A stretch of 64,000 bases of DNA from Sphingobium psychrophilum (GCF_012927105.1 NZ_JABBFV010000014.1:1-64000); one strand, 5' to 3'. Numbered from the stretch's first letter, positions 17,067 to 27,267 are shown. Program-made: numbers and translations. Notes: generated from the letters alone by a model not told the origin.

Positions 17067-18152
17067 TCAGGCCGCAGGCGTCGGTACGACCAGCGCTGGA
17101 TTCTGCGCCTTCATCGCCTTGGACCGTTCCTCCAGATAGACTTTGATCATTGCCACGATCGGATCGGCCAGGAACAGCCCCATGATGCCGAACAGCGCGC
17201 CGAACAATATCTGCGCCGCCAGCACCAGCGCCGGGGCCAGGTCGGTGGCGCGCTTCGCCACCATCGGCACGATCAGGTAACCGTCGATGATCTGCACCAC
17301 CATATAGACGCCAAAGGCATAGAGGCCGGTATCGGTCCCGCCCGAAAAGCCGACCAGGATGATGAGCACGCCCGATATGATCGACCCGATATTGGGCAGG
17401 AAGGCGAACAGGCCGGTCAATATGCCGAGCAGCCCCGCCATCGGCACGCCGCCGGCCCATAGCAGCAGCCATGTGCCCACACCCTCCACCGCCATGCCGA
17501 TCAGCCGCCCGAACATCAACCGGCGCAGCGTCCAGCCCATCTTGTCGGCGACGCGATAGAAATGGGCGCGCTTTTCGATCGGCAGCATCCAGGCGACGCC
17601 GCGCTCATATAATTTGGGTTCGACCGCGATGAAGATCGCCAGCACCAGCATCATGACGCCGCTGGTGATCGCGCCTACCGCGGTGCCGACCGCGGCGGTC
17701 ACCCGGCCCATCGAACTCATCGCCTGGCCCGCCAGGCCTTTTAGGTCGGATGGCGTCGCGCTGATGCCCAGTTGCTGCATCCAGCCGCCGATCCGCATCA
17801 CCTGCGCCTCGACGATGGTGCGCATCGCCTGCGCCTGCGCCGCCAGGCTCGATCCGGTCAGGTAGAAGGTATAGGCCATGAACGCGACCGCGCCCAGCAG
17901 CACGATCGTCAGCCGCCAGCCGCGCGATATCGGCAGGATGCGGCCCAGCAGGCGGGTGCCGCCGTCCATCATCGTCGCCAGCACCAGCGCGCCCATGACC
18001 AGCATCAGCGGCTGCGCCAGCAACACGACCAGCGCCACCGCTATGGCGAGCGCGAACCAGACGCCTGCGCGCTTCAGTTCCTGCTGGACGAGCGGGCTGC
18101 GGACTTCGCTGGGACCGGGTTCTTCGACATGAAATGCCTGCGTGTCGCTCAA
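17067..18152 (-). CDS. AI-2E/PerM-family membrane permease
   Basis: A 361-aa polytopic membrane protein of the AI-2E transporter family (YdiK/PerM/TqsA). It has paired N-terminal helices (VWFALAIAVALVVLLAQPLM and a second segment), a soluble middle region and a C-terminal block of helices with the conserved GILTGLFAFLPNIG and GYLIVPMVAKRATDLAP. Some relatives export AI-2 or exchange sodium for protons; the substrate here is unknown. It lies 19 bp upstream of the lepB stop on the same strand and may be read from the lepB operon. Confidence 0.88.
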   Translation of the reverse strand: MSDTQAFHVEEPGPSEVRSPLVQQELKRAGVWFALAIAVALVVLLAQPLMLVMGALVLATMMDGGTRLLGRILPISRGWRLTIVLLGAVAFMAYTFYLTGSSLAAQAQAMRTIVEAQVMRIGGWMQQLGISATPSDLKGLAGQAMSSMGRVTAAVGTAVGAITSGVMMLVLAIFIAVEPKLYERGVAWMLPIEKRAHFYRVADKMGWTLRRLMFGRLIGMAVEGVGTWLLLWAGGVPMAGLLGILTGLFAFLPNIGSIISGVLIILVGFSGGTDTGLYAFGVYMVVQIIDGYLIVPMVAKRATDLAPALVLAAQILFGALFGIMGLFLADPIVAMIKVYLEERSKAMKAQNPALVVPTPAA

Positions 18153-18171
18153 AACCCAATGCCCCTTTCAG

Positions 18172-19098
18172 TTATTTCGGGGGTGCAACGCTTTGTGGGC
18201 GCAGGCTGTTCCCGGCCCGGCCGCTGCGCAACGCATGGACCCAGCTGAGCGGATTCCAGGTCGCATCGCCGTCCAGGCTGAAGGTGATGAACTCCGCCCG
18301 GCCGCCGATCGCTTCCCAAGGCACCGGCCCGCCTAGGCCGTTTTCCTCCAATGGCGCGCGGCTGTCGGCGCTGTTGTCGCGATTGTCGCCCATCAGGAAG
18401 ACATGGTCGGCGGGCACCCGCACCGGCCCATACCAGTCGAGCGCACTCGGCCCCATGTCGATCGTGATGTAGGTCTTGCCATTGGGCAGGATTTCCTGCC
18501 GCACCGGCAGTTCGCAATAATCTCGTCCGTCCTTGCCCGTCACCAGCGCACCGGGGAATTGCAGCGGCGGGCAGGGGGCGTTGCCGTCCACCAGCAGGCG
18601 CAGGGGTTTCAGCATCTTCTGCTTCACCGCCACGCCGTTCAGTATCACCTGGCCGCCGCGCACCTCTATGATGTCGCCGGGCAGGCCGATCACCCGCTTG
18701 ATATAATCCTCGCGCCGGTTTTGCGGCGACACGATGACGATGTCGCCGCGGTCGGGCAGGCGGCCCAGCACCCTGCCCTTCAGGAAGGGCAGGGGGTGGA
18801 AGCTGGGCGAGACATAGGACCAGCCATAGGGAAATTTGCTCACCACCAGCCGGTCGCCGGTCAGCAGCACCGGCATCATCGATTCGCTGGGGATGTAGAA
18901 GGGCTTGGCGACGAAGCTGTGGAAGGCCAGCACCGCCAGGATCAGCAGGACGATGCTTTTGAGTTCCTGCCACCAGTTGACCGGGGATCGCTGCGCGTCA
19001 CTCTCCGGCTGCATGTCGGCGATAGTGTCTTCGGGCAGGTCGATGACCGTCACGGGCGGGCTTTCGCTAGGGGGAGTGTTGCTCACATTGTCGCTCAC
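18172..19098 (-). CDS. lepB: Signal peptidase I
   Basis: It cleaves signal peptides from secreted preproteins at the periplasmic face of the inner membrane. It is 308 aa from the GTG at 19098, which overlaps the acpS stop as GTGA. Longer forms would lie inside acpS. One main membrane anchor is seen ([20 protein letters not shown]). The catalytic Ser is in [16 protein letters not shown], the general-base Lys in [19 protein letters not shown], and the C-terminal box is [14 protein letters not shown]. It follows acpS and pdxJ, an order usual in alphaproteobacteria. Confidence 0.94.
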   Translation of the reverse strand: MSDNVSNTPPSESPPVTVIDLPEDTIADMQPESDAQRSPVNWWQELKSIVLLILAVLAFHSFVAKPFYIPSESMMPVLLTGDRLVVSKFPYGWSYVSPSFHPLPFLKGRVLGRLPDRGDIVIVSPQNRREDYIKRVIGLPGDIIEVRGGQVILNGVAVKQKMLKPLRLLVDGNAPCPPLQFPGALVTGKDGRDYCELPVRQEILPNGKTYITIDMGPSALDWYGPVRVPADHVFLMGDNRDNSADSRAPLEENGLGGPVPWEAIGGRAEFITFSLDGDATWNPLSWVHALRSGRAGNSLRPQSVAPPK

Positions 19099-19496
19099 AG
19101 GGGCAGGGCTTCGATGATGACGAAGGCCTGCGCCCATGGATGATCGTCGGTGAGTGTCAAATGAATAGCCGCCTTATGCCCGGCCGGCACGATCGATTCC
19201 AGCCGCGCGAGCGCGCCGCCGGTCAGCTTGAGCGTCGGCGCGCCGGACGGGGCGTTGACCACGCCGATATCCTTCATGAACACGCCGGCCTTGAACCCCG
19301 TGCCGACCGCCTTGGAAAAGGCCTCCTTGGCGGCGAAGCGCTTGGCGAGGGTTCCGGCCTTGGTGAAGGGGCGGCGGTTGCCCTTGGCCTGCTCGACATC
19401 GGTGAACACGCGGCGTTCGAAGCGCTGGCCGAAGCGGTCGAGCGAGTTTTGGATACGCTCGATATTGCAGAGGTCGGAGCCGAGGCCGATGATCAT
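19095..19496 (-). CDS. acpS: Holo-[acyl-carrier-protein] synthase
   Basis: It transfers 4'-phosphopantetheine from CoA to acyl carrier protein. It is 133 aa. The family motifs are [15 protein letters not shown] at the N-terminus (metal-binding Asp) and [19 protein letters not shown] (catalytic Glu/Lys). It overlaps lepB by 4 bp. Upstream of its start lies a palindromic repeat that separates it from pdxJ, the preceding gene of the operon. Confidence 0.95.
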   Translation of the reverse strand: MIIGLGSDLCNIERIQNSLDRFGQRFERRVFTDVEQAKGNRRPFTKAGTLAKRFAAKEAFSKAVGTGFKAGVFMKDIGVVNAPSGAPTLKLTGGALARLESIVPAGHKAAIHLTLTDDHPWAQAFVIIEALPL

Positions 19497-19500
19497 ATAT

Positions 19501-19636
19501 CCTCCCCGGTACGGGGAGGGGGACCGCCAGCGAAGCTGGTGGTGGAGGGGGCAGGCGGCAGAACCCGACAGGGAGTGGCAGGCGGCACGCCCCCTCCACC
19601 AGCCTGCGGCGGGTGCCCCTCCCCGTGCCGGGGAGG
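19501..19636. repeat. Large palindromic intergenic repeat with GGGGAGG arms
   Basis: A 136-bp element fills the whole gap between pdxJ and acpS. The left arm (19501-19551) and right arm (19590-19636) are imperfect inverted copies built from CCTCCCC/GGGGAGG hairpins, CCAGC and CCCCCTCCACC modules. It would form a long RNA hairpin in the operon transcript. Elements of this kind are dispersed in sphingomonad genomes; only one copy lies in this window. Confidence 0.75.
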
Positions 19637-19638
19637 AA

Positions 19639-20367
19639 TCACCGCGCCAAATCCATCTGCCGTCGCATTTCCCGGATGCTGCCTTCCAGCCCGCCGAAGA
19701 TTGCCTCGCCGATCAGGAAATGGCCGATATTAAGCTCGGCGACCTGCGGGATGGCGGCGATCGGGGCGACATTGTCGAAGGTCAGGCCATGCCCGGCATG
19801 GGGTTCGATGCCGTTCTTGGCCGCCAGCGCCGCCGCGTCGGTGATTTTGCGCAATTCGGCCGCGCGCGCTTCGCCGGTCAAATGGGCATAGGCACCGGTA
19901 TGCAATTCCACCACCGGCGCGCCTAGCCGGATCGCCGCGTCGATTTGAAGCGCGTCCGCCTCGATGAACAGGCTGACGCGAATCCCCGCATCGGCCAGCG
20001 CCGCGACGACGGGTTTCAGCACGTCAAACTGCCCCGCGGCGTCCAGCCCGCCCTCGGTCGTGCGCTCCTCGCGCTTTTCCGGCACGATGCAGGCGGCGTG
20101 CGGCTTGTAGCGCAGGGCGATGTCCAACATCTCCTGCGTGGCCGCCATCTCCAGGTTGAGCGGCACGGTCAGCGCCGCCATCAGCGTGGCGACATCCGCG
20201 TCGCGAATATGCCGCCTGTCTTCCCGCAGATGGGCGGTGATGCCGTCGGCCCCGGCCTTCACCGCCAGCAGCGCGGCCTTGACCGGATCGGGATGCTCGC
20301 CCCCCCGCGCGTTGCGGATGGTCGCCACATGGTCGATATTGACGCCAAGGCGCAGGGGCGTGGTCAT
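19639..20367 (-). CDS. pdxJ: Pyridoxine 5'-phosphate synthase
   Basis: It condenses 1-deoxyxylulose 5-phosphate with 3-amino-2-oxopropyl phosphate, the last ring-forming step of vitamin B6 synthesis. It is 242 aa, the usual length. Conserved segments are [17 protein letters not shown] at the N-terminus, [16 protein letters not shown], and the phosphate-binding region GHGLTFDNV with [16 protein letters not shown] near the C-terminus. It follows pyrE by 5 bp and precedes acpS after the palindromic repeat. Confidence 0.96.
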   Translation of the reverse strand: MTTPLRLGVNIDHVATIRNARGGEHPDPVKAALLAVKAGADGITAHLREDRRHIRDADVATLMAALTVPLNLEMAATQEMLDIALRYKPHAACIVPEKREERTTEGGLDAAGQFDVLKPVVAALADAGIRVSLFIEADALQIDAAIRLGAPVVELHTGAYAHLTGEARAAELRKITDAAALAAKNGIEPHAGHGLTFDNVAPIAAIPQVAELNIGHFLIGEAIFGGLEGSIREMRRQMDLAR

Positions 20368-20372
20368 AAGGC

Positions 20373-20954
20373 TTATAGCTTCCGGCTGCCGGGCTTGATC
20401 GCGGGGATCGCCGCCAGTTCGGGCGGCACCGCATCTTCATCATAGACCGGGAAATTGATGGAGACGAGCGGGTAGAAGGGGACGCCCAGGTCCACTTCGC
20501 CGGCCGACCGGTCGACCAGCGCGACTTCGGCGACGACGATGCCGCCTTCCGCCTCCACCGCGGCGATCGCCTGGCGCGACGACAGGCCGGTGGTGACGAC
20601 GTCCTCGACCATCAGCACTTTCTGCCCCGGCGTGATCGCAAAGCCGCGGCGCAGCTCGAACACGCCCTCGGGCCGCTCCAGAAATACCGCATCCTTGTCC
20701 AGCGCACGGCCGACTTCATGGCCGATGATCAACCCGCCCATCGCTGGCGACACGACCAGATCAATCTCCTGTCGCACTTCGCGCGGTAATTTCTGCACGG
20801 TGGCGCGGGCCAGCTTGCCAGCCCGTTCGGCGTTCATCAACACGCGCGCGCATTGCAGGTAGTTGGCGCTCCGGCGCCCCGACGACAGGATGAAATGTCC
20901 TTCGAGCAGCGCCCCCGCCGCCCGGAATTCCCCCAATACTTCCTCATCTGTCAT
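20373..20954 (-). CDS. pyrE: Orotate phosphoribosyltransferase
   Basis: It converts orotate and PRPP to orotidine 5'-monophosphate in pyrimidine synthesis. It is 193 aa. The PRPP-binding motif is [19 protein letters not shown], and the substrate region is [20 protein letters not shown]. It is the first gene of the pyrE-pdxJ-acpS-lepB unit. Its start faces the ctaC promoter region across 285 bp that contain no recognisable gene. Confidence 0.95.
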   Translation of the reverse strand: MTDEEVLGEFRAAGALLEGHFILSSGRRSANYLQCARVLMNAERAGKLARATVQKLPREVRQEIDLVVSPAMGGLIIGHEVGRALDKDAVFLERPEGVFELRRGFAITPGQKVLMVEDVVTTGLSSRQAIAAVEAEGGIVVAEVALVDRSAGEVDLGVPFYPLVSINFPVYDEDAVPPELAAIPAIKPGSRKL

Positions 20955-21239
20955 GCCGTCATATACCCATGTCGGGCGGTCCCGCGCCTGTGCGCGCGGC
21001 CCGCCAATCCGTCAGCACGACGCCCCTGTGGCGCGCCATGATTGCGCCCCTGTGCGCCGACCAGCGAAATAGGCGGCCAAGGGGAGCGTTGCAACAGCGA
21101 AGAAAATCTGCTCCTGCGTGCTTGAGGCACGGGGAAACCATGCCTATAAGCCGCGGCAGAACCGACCGGACGAGGATCATGCGCTTGACGCGCGTCTTCG
21201 TTGCAGCGGCGCCAAGGGGTTACGGGGTAAGAAGACGCT

Positions 21240-22247
21240 ATGAAAAAGGTGAAATCGCTCGTTCTCGCCGGGTTGTTGGCCTTTGCGCCAGCGCTTGGGC
21301 TGAACGGACATGCGCTGGCGCAGGACAATGCCGTCGCTGCCGCACCGGCTGCGGACAATGCCGCCGCGCCGGCCGAATCGGCCAACGCTGCTGCGCCGGC
21401 CACTGAAGCTGCGCCCGCCGCCACGGTGGCTGCGCCGCCGCGGATGAAGCCGACCGAGGGCATCGGCATGCCCAAGCCGGGTGAATATACCCTGCAGGAA
21501 CAGTTCACCTCGACCGGCCACACCGCGCGCTGGCTGCACGACGTGATGCTGATCCCGCTGATCTTCGCGATCTCCATCTTCGTCCTGATCCTGATGCTCT
21601 ATGCGATGTGGAAATTCCGCCGCAGCGCCAACCCGATCCCGTCGAAGACCGCGCATAACACGATGATCGAAGTGATCTGGACCGTGCTGCCGGTCGTGAT
21701 CCTGCTGGTCGTCGCGGTGCCTTCCATCGGCCTGCTCGCCGACCAGTATAAGCCCGCGCCCAAGGATGCCGTCGTCGTCAAGGTGACCGGCTATCAATGG
21801 TATTGGGGCTATGAATATCCCGACAACGGCATCGCCGAATTTGTCTCCAACATGCTGCCGGAAGACAAGGCGAAGGCCAATGGCGAGCCCTATCTGCTCG
21901 CGCCCGACAATCGTCTGGTCCTGCCCGCCGGCCGCCCGATCAAGCTGATCATCACCGGCGCCGACGTGATCCATTCCTTCGCCGTGCCTTCGCTCTGGGT
22001 GAAGATGGACGCCGTTCCGGGCCGCCTGAATGAAAAGAGCTTCACCATCGAGAAGCCGGGCGTCTATTACGGTCAATGTTCGGAACTGTGCGGCGCGCGC
22101 CACGGCTTCATGCCGATCGCGATCGAAGCGCTGCCGCCCGCCCAGTTCGACCAGTGGGTGCTCTCGCAGGGAGGCAAGCCTGCGGGCGCTGCCGCCGCCA
22201 CCGCGCAAGCAGCGGCTCCTGCCGCCGCTCCCGCCGAAAAGCTTTGA
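21240..22247 (+). CDS. ctaC: Cytochrome c oxidase subunit II (aa3 type)
   Basis: It carries the CuA centre that accepts electrons from cytochrome c. It is 335 aa, with a signal peptide, an Ala/Pro-rich linker (residues about 25-75), two membrane helices, and a periplasmic cupredoxin domain. The CuA ligands are visible: His in DVIHSFAVPSLWVKMDAVPG and CSELCGARHGFM. The aromatic electron-entry patch is YQWYWGYEYP. A C-terminal Ala-rich tail follows. It is the first gene of the oxidase operon; ctaD follows after 18 bp. Confidence 0.96.
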   Translation: MKKVKSLVLAGLLAFAPALGLNGHALAQDNAVAAAPAADNAAAPAESANAAAPATEAAPAATVAAPPRMKPTEGIGMPKPGEYTLQEQFTSTGHTARWLHDVMLIPLIFAISIFVLILMLYAMWKFRRSANPIPSKTAHNTMIEVIWTVLPVVILLVVAVPSIGLLADQYKPAPKDAVVVKVTGYQWYWGYEYPDNGIAEFVSNMLPEDKAKANGEPYLLAPDNRLVLPAGRPIKLIITGADVIHSFAVPSLWVKMDAVPGRLNEKSFTIEKPGVYYGQCSELCGARHGFMPIAIEALPPAQFDQWVLSQGGKPAGAAAATAQAAAPAAAPAEKL

Positions 22248-22265
22248 TGTAAAGGCCGACACGCC

Positions 22266-23948
22266 ATGACCACCATCACCGCAGATCATTACGGCGACCA
22301 CGCCCACGATCATCACGACGCCGATCACAAGCCAGCCTTTTTCCAGCGCTGGTTCATGTCCACCAACCACAAGGACATCGGCACCCTCTACCTGATCTTC
22401 GCGATCGTCGCGGGCATCATCGGTGGCGGTATCTCTGGCCTGATGCGCGCCGAACTCGCGCATCCGGGCATCCAGTATCTACACACATGGGCCATGATGA
22501 TGGACGGCCCGGCAGCAACCATGGACCAGGCCTATCACCTGTGGAACGTGCTGATCACCGCCCACGGCCTCATCATGGTCTTCTTCATGGTGATGCCGGC
22601 GATGATCGGCGGTTTCGGCAACTGGTTCGTTCCGATCATGATCGGCGCGCCGGACATGGCCTTCCCACGGATGAACAATGTCAGCTTCTGGCTGCTCATC
22701 CCCGCCTTCGCCCTGCTGCTCGGCTCAACCTTCGTTCCCGGCGGCACTGGCAATGGTGCGGGCACTGGCTGGACGGTCTATGCGCCGCTCTCGACCAGCG
22801 GATCTGCGGGTCCGGCCGTCGACATGGCGATCCTTGGCCTGCACCTTGCAGGCGCCAGCTCGATCCTGGGCGCGATCAACTTCATCACCACTATCCTCAA
22901 CATGCGTGCGCCGGGCATGACCCTGCACAAGATGCCGCTGTTCGTCTGGTCGGTGCTGGTCACCGCCTTCCTGCTGCTGCTGGCCCTCCCGGTCCTGGCC
23001 GCCGCGATCACCATGTTGCTGACCGATCGTAACTTCGGCACCACCTTCTACGATGCGGCCGGTGGCGGCGATCCTGAACTCTACCAGCATCTCTTCTGGT
23101 TCTTCGGCCACCCCGAAGTCTATATCATGATCTTGCCCGGCTTCGGCATCGTCAGCCAGATCATCTCCACCTTCAGCCGCAAGCCGGTCTTCGGCTATCT
23201 CGGCATGGCCTATGCCATGGTCGCGATCGGCGTGGTCGGCTTCGTCGTGTGGGCGCACCACATGTTCACCACTGGCATGTCGGTGAACGTGAAGATGTAT
23301 TTCACCGCCGCAACGATGGTCATCGCCGTCCCCACGGGCATCAAGATCTTCTCGTGGATCGCGACCATGTGGGGCGGTTCCATGACCTATAAAACGCCGA
23401 TGATGTGGGCGCTGGGCTTCATCTTCCTCTTCACCGTGGGCGGCGTCACCGGCGTCGTGCTGGCCAATGGCGGCGTCGACGACGTGCTGCACGACACCTA
23501 TTATGTCGTCGCGCATTTCCACTATGTCCTGTCGCTGGGCGCGGTGTTCGGCCTGTTCGCGGGCTTCTATTACTGGTTCCCGAAAATGTCGGGCAAGATG
23601 TACAACGAGTTTCTCGGCCATCTGCACTTCTGGGTGTTCTTCGTCGGCGTGAACCTCCTGTTCTTCCCGATGCACTTCCTGGGCCTGTCGGGCATGCCGC
23701 GTCGCTATCCCGACTATCCGGCGGCGTTCGAAAAGTGGAACGAATTGGCCAGCCATGGATATGAGATCATGGCCGTCGGCATGCTGATCTTCTTCGTGAA
23801 CCTGATCTGGTCGCTCGCGGCCGGCAAGAAGGCGGTCGGCAATCCCTGGGGCGAAGGCGCGACGACGCTGGAATGGACCTTGTCCAGCCCGCCGCCCTAT
23901 CACCAGTTCGAAACCCTGCCGGTGATCGACGACAATGGCCATCATTGA
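22266..23948 (+). CDS. ctaD: Cytochrome c oxidase subunit I (aa3 type)
   Basis: The catalytic subunit with heme a and the heme a3-CuB centre, pumping protons while reducing oxygen. It is 560 aa with 12 membrane helices. The cross-linked His-Tyr region is [20 protein letters not shown], and the CuB histidines are in [12 protein letters not shown]. The K- and D-channel residues fall in conserved blocks, including [21 protein letters not shown] His-rich N-terminus ([15 protein letters not shown]) could bind metal, though this is only an observation. Confidence 0.97.
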   Translation: MTTITADHYGDHAHDHHDADHKPAFFQRWFMSTNHKDIGTLYLIFAIVAGIIGGGISGLMRAELAHPGIQYLHTWAMMMDGPAATMDQAYHLWNVLITAHGLIMVFFMVMPAMIGGFGNWFVPIMIGAPDMAFPRMNNVSFWLLIPAFALLLGSTFVPGGTGNGAGTGWTVYAPLSTSGSAGPAVDMAILGLHLAGASSILGAINFITTILNMRAPGMTLHKMPLFVWSVLVTAFLLLLALPVLAAAITMLLTDRNFGTTFYDAAGGGDPELYQHLFWFFGHPEVYIMILPGFGIVSQIISTFSRKPVFGYLGMAYAMVAIGVVGFVVWAHHMFTTGMSVNVKMYFTAATMVIAVPTGIKIFSWIATMWGGSMTYKTPMMWALGFIFLFTVGGVTGVVLANGGVDDVLHDTYYVVAHFHYVLSLGAVFGLFAGFYYWFPKMSGKMYNEFLGHLHFWVFFVGVNLLFFPMHFLGLSGMPRRYPDYPAAFEKWNELASHGYEIMAVGMLIFFVNLIWSLAAGKKAVGNPWGEGATTLEWTLSSPPPYHQFETLPVIDDNGHH

Positions 23949-23969
23949 TGGCATGATTGACTGACAAAG

Positions 23970-23998
23970 CCGGGGCGGACCGTTCGGGTTCGCCCCGG
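23970..23998 (+). terminator. GC-rich hairpin between ctaD and ctaB
   Basis: The stem CCGGGGCG/CGCCCCGG (23970-23977 and 23991-23998) encloses a 13-nt loop and is followed only by a weak T-rich stretch (GGCATTTTG). It lies 22 bp after the ctaD stop and could act as an attenuator or mRNA-stabilising structure separating structural from assembly genes. Confidence 0.4.
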
Positions 23999-24050
23999 TG
24001 GCATTTTGCTCCGTGCGCCGTGATGGATCGCGACGGAGCCGGAACATGAC

Positions 24051-24959
24051 ATGACAAGCGTGACTTTCGACGAAGCCCTTCTTCCCGCCCACTGGCGCGA
24101 TTTCGTCGCGCTGACCAAGCCGCGCGTGATGACGCTGGTCGTGTTCACAGGCCTGTGCGGCCTGCTCGTGGCGCCGGGGCATATCCACCCGATCCTCGCC
24201 TTCACCGCGATATTGTGCATCGCCATCGGCGCGGGGGCCGCCGCGGCGCTCAACCAATGGTATGAAGCCGACATCGACGCGAAGATGAAGCGCACCGCCA
24301 ACCGCCCGCTGCCCGCGGGCCGCATGGACCGGCAATCGGCGCTGCATTTCGGCGTGGGCCTCTCCTTCTTTTCGGTGATCCTGCTGGGCATGGCGACCAA
24401 CTGGCTCGCCGCTCTGGTGCTGGCCGTCTCGATCCTCTTCTACGTCTTCATTTACACCATCTGGCTAAAGCCCCGGACGGCGCAGAATATCGTCATCGGC
24501 GGCGCGGCCGGCGCATTCCCCCCGGTGATCGGCTGGGCCGCGGTGACGGGCGACATCAGCGCGCTGCCGGTCGCCCTGTTCATGCTGATCTTCTTCTGGA
24601 CGCCGCCCCATTTCTGGGCGCTCGCTCTGTTCGTGAAGACCGATTACGCCGCCGCCGGCATCCCGATGCTCCCCGTCGTATCGGGCGAGGTCGTCACCCG
24701 CCGTCAGATCTGGGCCTATACCGCGATCATGGCGGTCGCCGCGATGGCGCCCGTGCTGCTGCAACTGACCGGCCTCGTCTATGGCGTCACCGCGCTGCTG
24801 GGCACCGCTCTCTTCGCCTTCTTCGCCTTCCAGGTCTATCGCCGCCGCGAAAGCGATCCAACGCGGATGCAGCCCGAACGGCGCTTGTTCAAATATTCGA
24901 TCCTGTATCTCTTCCTGCTGTTCGGGGCGGTGGTCGTCGACCGCTGGGTGCTCGCATGA
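24051..24959 (+). CDS. ctaB: Protoheme IX farnesyltransferase (heme O synthase)
   Basis: It attaches a farnesyl group to heme b to make heme O, the precursor of heme A for the oxidase. It is 302 aa, an integral membrane UbiA-family prenyltransferase with about nine helices. The prenyl-diphosphate motif is [20 protein letters not shown], and a second conserved block is [12 protein letters not shown]. It sits in the oxidase operon and overlaps the small ORF that follows by 4 bp. Confidence 0.96.
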   Translation: MTSVTFDEALLPAHWRDFVALTKPRVMTLVVFTGLCGLLVAPGHIHPILAFTAILCIAIGAGAAAALNQWYEADIDAKMKRTANRPLPAGRMDRQSALHFGVGLSFFSVILLGMATNWLAALVLAVSILFYVFIYTIWLKPRTAQNIVIGGAAGAFPPVIGWAAVTGDISALPVALFMLIFFWTPPHFWALALFVKTDYAAAGIPMLPVVSGEVVTRRQIWAYTAIMAVAAMAPVLLQLTGLVYGVTALLGTALFAFFAFQVYRRRESDPTRMQPERRLFKYSILYLFLLFGAVVVDRWVLA

Positions 24960-25084
24960 CGCCGGACGAGAATGAGAAGGTCCGGGCGCGGCAGAAGTCC
25001 CGCGCGCTGGTGATGGGCCTGCTGCTGGGCGCACTCGTGCTGCTCTTCTACGGCATCACCATCGCCAAGATGGGCGGCAACTGA
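24956..25084 (+). CDS. Small single-span membrane protein between ctaB and ctaG (CoxF-like)
   Basis: A 42-aa protein starting at an ATG that overlaps the ctaB stop (ATGA) and ending in a stop that overlaps the ctaG start (TGATG). A short charged N-terminus ([15 protein letters not shown]) is followed by one membrane helix ([20 protein letters not shown]). Small single-span proteins occupy the same place in oxidase operons of other alphaproteobacteria and are sometimes labelled CoxF. Position and topology support a role in oxidase assembly, but the function is not established here. Confidence 0.8.
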   Translation: MTPDENEKVRARQKSRALVMGLLLGALVLLFYGITIAKMGGN

Positions 25085-25659
25085 TGGCCAGCCTGCCGCC
25101 GTCCCCGTTCGATCTAGGTCGCCGCAACCTGCGGACGCTGGTTGCCATGGCGACCGTGGGCCTGGCGATGCTGGGGCTGGGCTTCGCCTCGGTCCCGCTC
25201 TACCGCATCTTCTGCGAACAGACCGGCTTTGGCGGCACGACCATGCGCGCTGACCCCAATGTGCAAGTGCGGCAGGCGACCGGCCACACCATGTCGATCC
25301 GTTTTGATTCCAACGTCCAGCCCGGCATGCCGTGGCAATTCTATCCCGAACATCGGACCGATACGGTCACGATCGGGCGCAAGGACATGGCGATCTTCAT
25401 CGCCAAGAACATGTCGGACAAGCCGGTGACCGGCACGGCCAGCTTCAACGTCACGCCGACCCAGGCGGGCGCCTATTTCACCAAGATCCAGTGTTTCTGC
25501 TTCACCCAGCAAACGCTACAGCCCGGCCAGGAAGTCCGCATGCCGGTGCTCTATTTTGTCGATCCCAAGATTTTGCAGGACAGCGACAACAAGGACACGC
25601 AGCAAATTACCTTGAGCTATACCTTCTACCCTGTTGAGCAGGACAAGAAGCCAAGCTAA
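25084..25659 (+). CDS. ctaG: Cytochrome c oxidase assembly protein CtaG (Cox11 family)
   Basis: It delivers copper to the CuB site of subunit I. It is 191 aa: one N-terminal membrane helix (LVAMATVGLAMLGLGFASVPLYRIFCE) and a periplasmic immunoglobulin-like domain. The copper-binding motif CFCF is in KIQCFCFTQQTLQPGQ, and the cysteine after the membrane helix, also conserved in Cox11, is present. It is translationally coupled to the small ORF upstream. Confidence 0.95.
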   Translation: MASLPPSPFDLGRRNLRTLVAMATVGLAMLGLGFASVPLYRIFCEQTGFGGTTMRADPNVQVRQATGHTMSIRFDSNVQPGMPWQFYPEHRTDTVTIGRKDMAIFIAKNMSDKPVTGTASFNVTPTQAGAYFTKIQCFCFTQQTLQPGQEVRMPVLYFVDPKILQDSDNKDTQQITLSYTFYPVEQDKKPS

Positions 25660-25701
25660 GGCAAGCATCAGATAACGCGAACCGCGAACAGGGAAGAGAC
25701 G

Positions 25702-26532
25702 ATGGCAGGCGCCAAGAACCACGATTATCATATCCTTCCGCCCAGCATCTGGCCGCTCTTCGGCTCCATGTCTTCGCTGGTCATGGCGTTTGGCGCGATC
25801 ATGTGGATGCATCCCGACGCGCTGCCGGCCGGCGGCGGCTGGGTCTTCCTGCTCGGCATGGCCGGCCTGCTGTTCACCTTCTACAGTTGGTGGGCCAATG
25901 TGATCACCGAAGCCCATGCCGGCGACCATACGCCGGTGGTGCAGTTGCATCTGCGTTACGGCATGATCCTGTTCATCGCGTCCGAAGTCATGTTCTTCGT
26001 CGGCTGGTTCTGGGCCTTTTTCGACTTCTCGCTCTTCCCCAGCCCGCTCGCGCCGATCGAAGGGCTGTTCCCGTCCAAGGGCGTGGAGGTCATGAATGCG
26101 TTCGAACTGCCGCTGCTCAACACGCTGATCCTGCTCTGTTCGGGCACGACGATCACCTGGTCGCACCATGCGCTGATCCACGGTGACCGCGACGGCATGA
26201 TCAAGGGTCTGTGGTGCACCATCATCCTGGGCGCGGTCTTCTCATGCGTGCAGGCCTATGAATATATGCACGCGCCGTTCGATTTCGGCGGCAATCCCTA
26301 TAGCTCGGCCTTCTACATGGCGACCGGCTTCCATGGCTTCCACGTTTTGGTCGGCACCATCTTCCTGACCGTCAACCTGGTCCGCGCCTATAAGGGCCAC
26401 TTCACCCCGCGCCAGCATTTCGGTTTTGAAGCGGCTGCCTGGTACTGGCATTTCGTGGACGTGGTGTGGCTGTTCCTTTTCGTCGCCATTTATGTCTGGG
26501 GCGGCTGGGGCGCGCCGATCCACGGCGGCTGA
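25702..26532 (+). CDS. ctaE: Cytochrome c oxidase subunit III
   Basis: A membrane subunit that stabilises subunit I and its proton uptake path. It is 276 aa with seven predicted helices, from KNHDYHILPPSIWP to the conserved C-terminal AAAWYWHFVDVVWLFLFV. The block YGMILFIASEVMFFVGWFWA, with its lipid/proton-related Glu, is conserved. It ends the oxidase operon; a strong terminator follows 25 bp later. Confidence 0.96.
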   Translation: MAGAKNHDYHILPPSIWPLFGSMSSLVMAFGAIMWMHPDALPAGGGWVFLLGMAGLLFTFYSWWANVITEAHAGDHTPVVQLHLRYGMILFIASEVMFFVGWFWAFFDFSLFPSPLAPIEGLFPSKGVEVMNAFELPLLNTLILLCSGTTITWSHHALIHGDRDGMIKGLWCTIILGAVFSCVQAYEYMHAPFDFGGNPYSSAFYMATGFHGFHVLVGTIFLTVNLVRAYKGHFTPRQHFGFEAAAWYWHFVDVVWLFLFVAIYVWGGWGAPIHGG

Positions 26533-26557
26533 ACGACCGTCAGTCACTGACGACAAG

Positions 26558-26590
26558 ACGGCCGGAGCGATGCTCCGGCCGTTTTCTTTT
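26558..26590 (+). terminator. Rho-independent terminator after ctaE
   Basis: A perfect 11-bp stem (ACGGCCGGAGC / GCTCCGGCCGT) with a GAT loop is followed by TTTCTTTT. It separates the ctaC-ctaE operon from surf1, which begins 30 bp later and so needs its own promoter or read-through. Confidence 0.9.
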
Positions 26591-26619
26591 GGCTCTTCGA
26601 CCGCTATCAAGGACGTGTC

Positions 26620-27267
26620 ATGACCGATCAGCCTCGCCCTGCCCGCATCCCCATCATCCCTACCATTATCGTCGCACTGGCGGTGCTGACGATGATCGGC
26701 CTAGGTATCTGGCAGTTCCAGCGCCGCGCGGAAAAGGAACAGGCGTTGGCGCTGGCCGCCGCCAATCCGGGTCTTCCCGCCGTGGCGTTCCCGGCCCTGC
26801 CGCCCGTCGCGCCCGACATCCTGTTCCGTCCCTCCTCCGTCCATTGCCTGCGCGTGATCGGCTGGCAGATAGAGGCGGGGCGCGCGGCGGATGGAACGAC
26901 CGGCTATCGCCACATTGCGCAATGTTCGACCGGGGCGGAGGGGCCTGGCGCGCTGGTGGCGGTCGGCGTGGGGCAGAAGCCCGACGACAAGCCGAACTGG
27001 ACCGGCGGCCAGATATCAGGGTGGATTTCGGAGGAACCGGACCATCGCGCGCTGCTGTCGCGCATCGGTGGCAAAGTGACGCCCCTGCGGCCGATGCTGA
27101 TCGCGCGGGAAGCGCCTCCGGGCCTCAAGGCCGCCGCGCCGCCCAGCGCCGCCGACGTGCCTAACAACCATCTGGCTTATGCGGTGCAATGGTTCTTCTT
27201 CGCTGGCGTGGCGGTCATCATCTACATATTGGCGCTGCGCCGCCGGAACGGGCCGAAACCCTCCTAA
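26620..27267 (+). CDS. SURF1-family cytochrome oxidase assembly protein
   Basis: An inner-membrane protein that helps insert heme a into subunit I. It is 215 aa. It has an N-terminal helix (IPIIPTIIVALAVLTMIGLGIWQFQRR), with the SURF1 motif GIWQFQRRAEKE, and a C-terminal helix after the conserved NNHLAYAVQWFFFAGVAVII. The periplasmic middle part is shorter than in many SURF1 proteins. It sits just downstream of the oxidase operon terminator. Confidence 0.92.
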   Translation: MTDQPRPARIPIIPTIIVALAVLTMIGLGIWQFQRRAEKEQALALAAANPGLPAVAFPALPPVAPDILFRPSSVHCLRVIGWQIEAGRAADGTTGYRHIAQCSTGAEGPGALVAVGVGQKPDDKPNWTGGQISGWISEEPDHRALLSRIGGKVTPLRPMLIAREAPPGLKAAAPPSAADVPNNHLAYAVQWFFFAGVAVIIYILALRRRNGPKPS

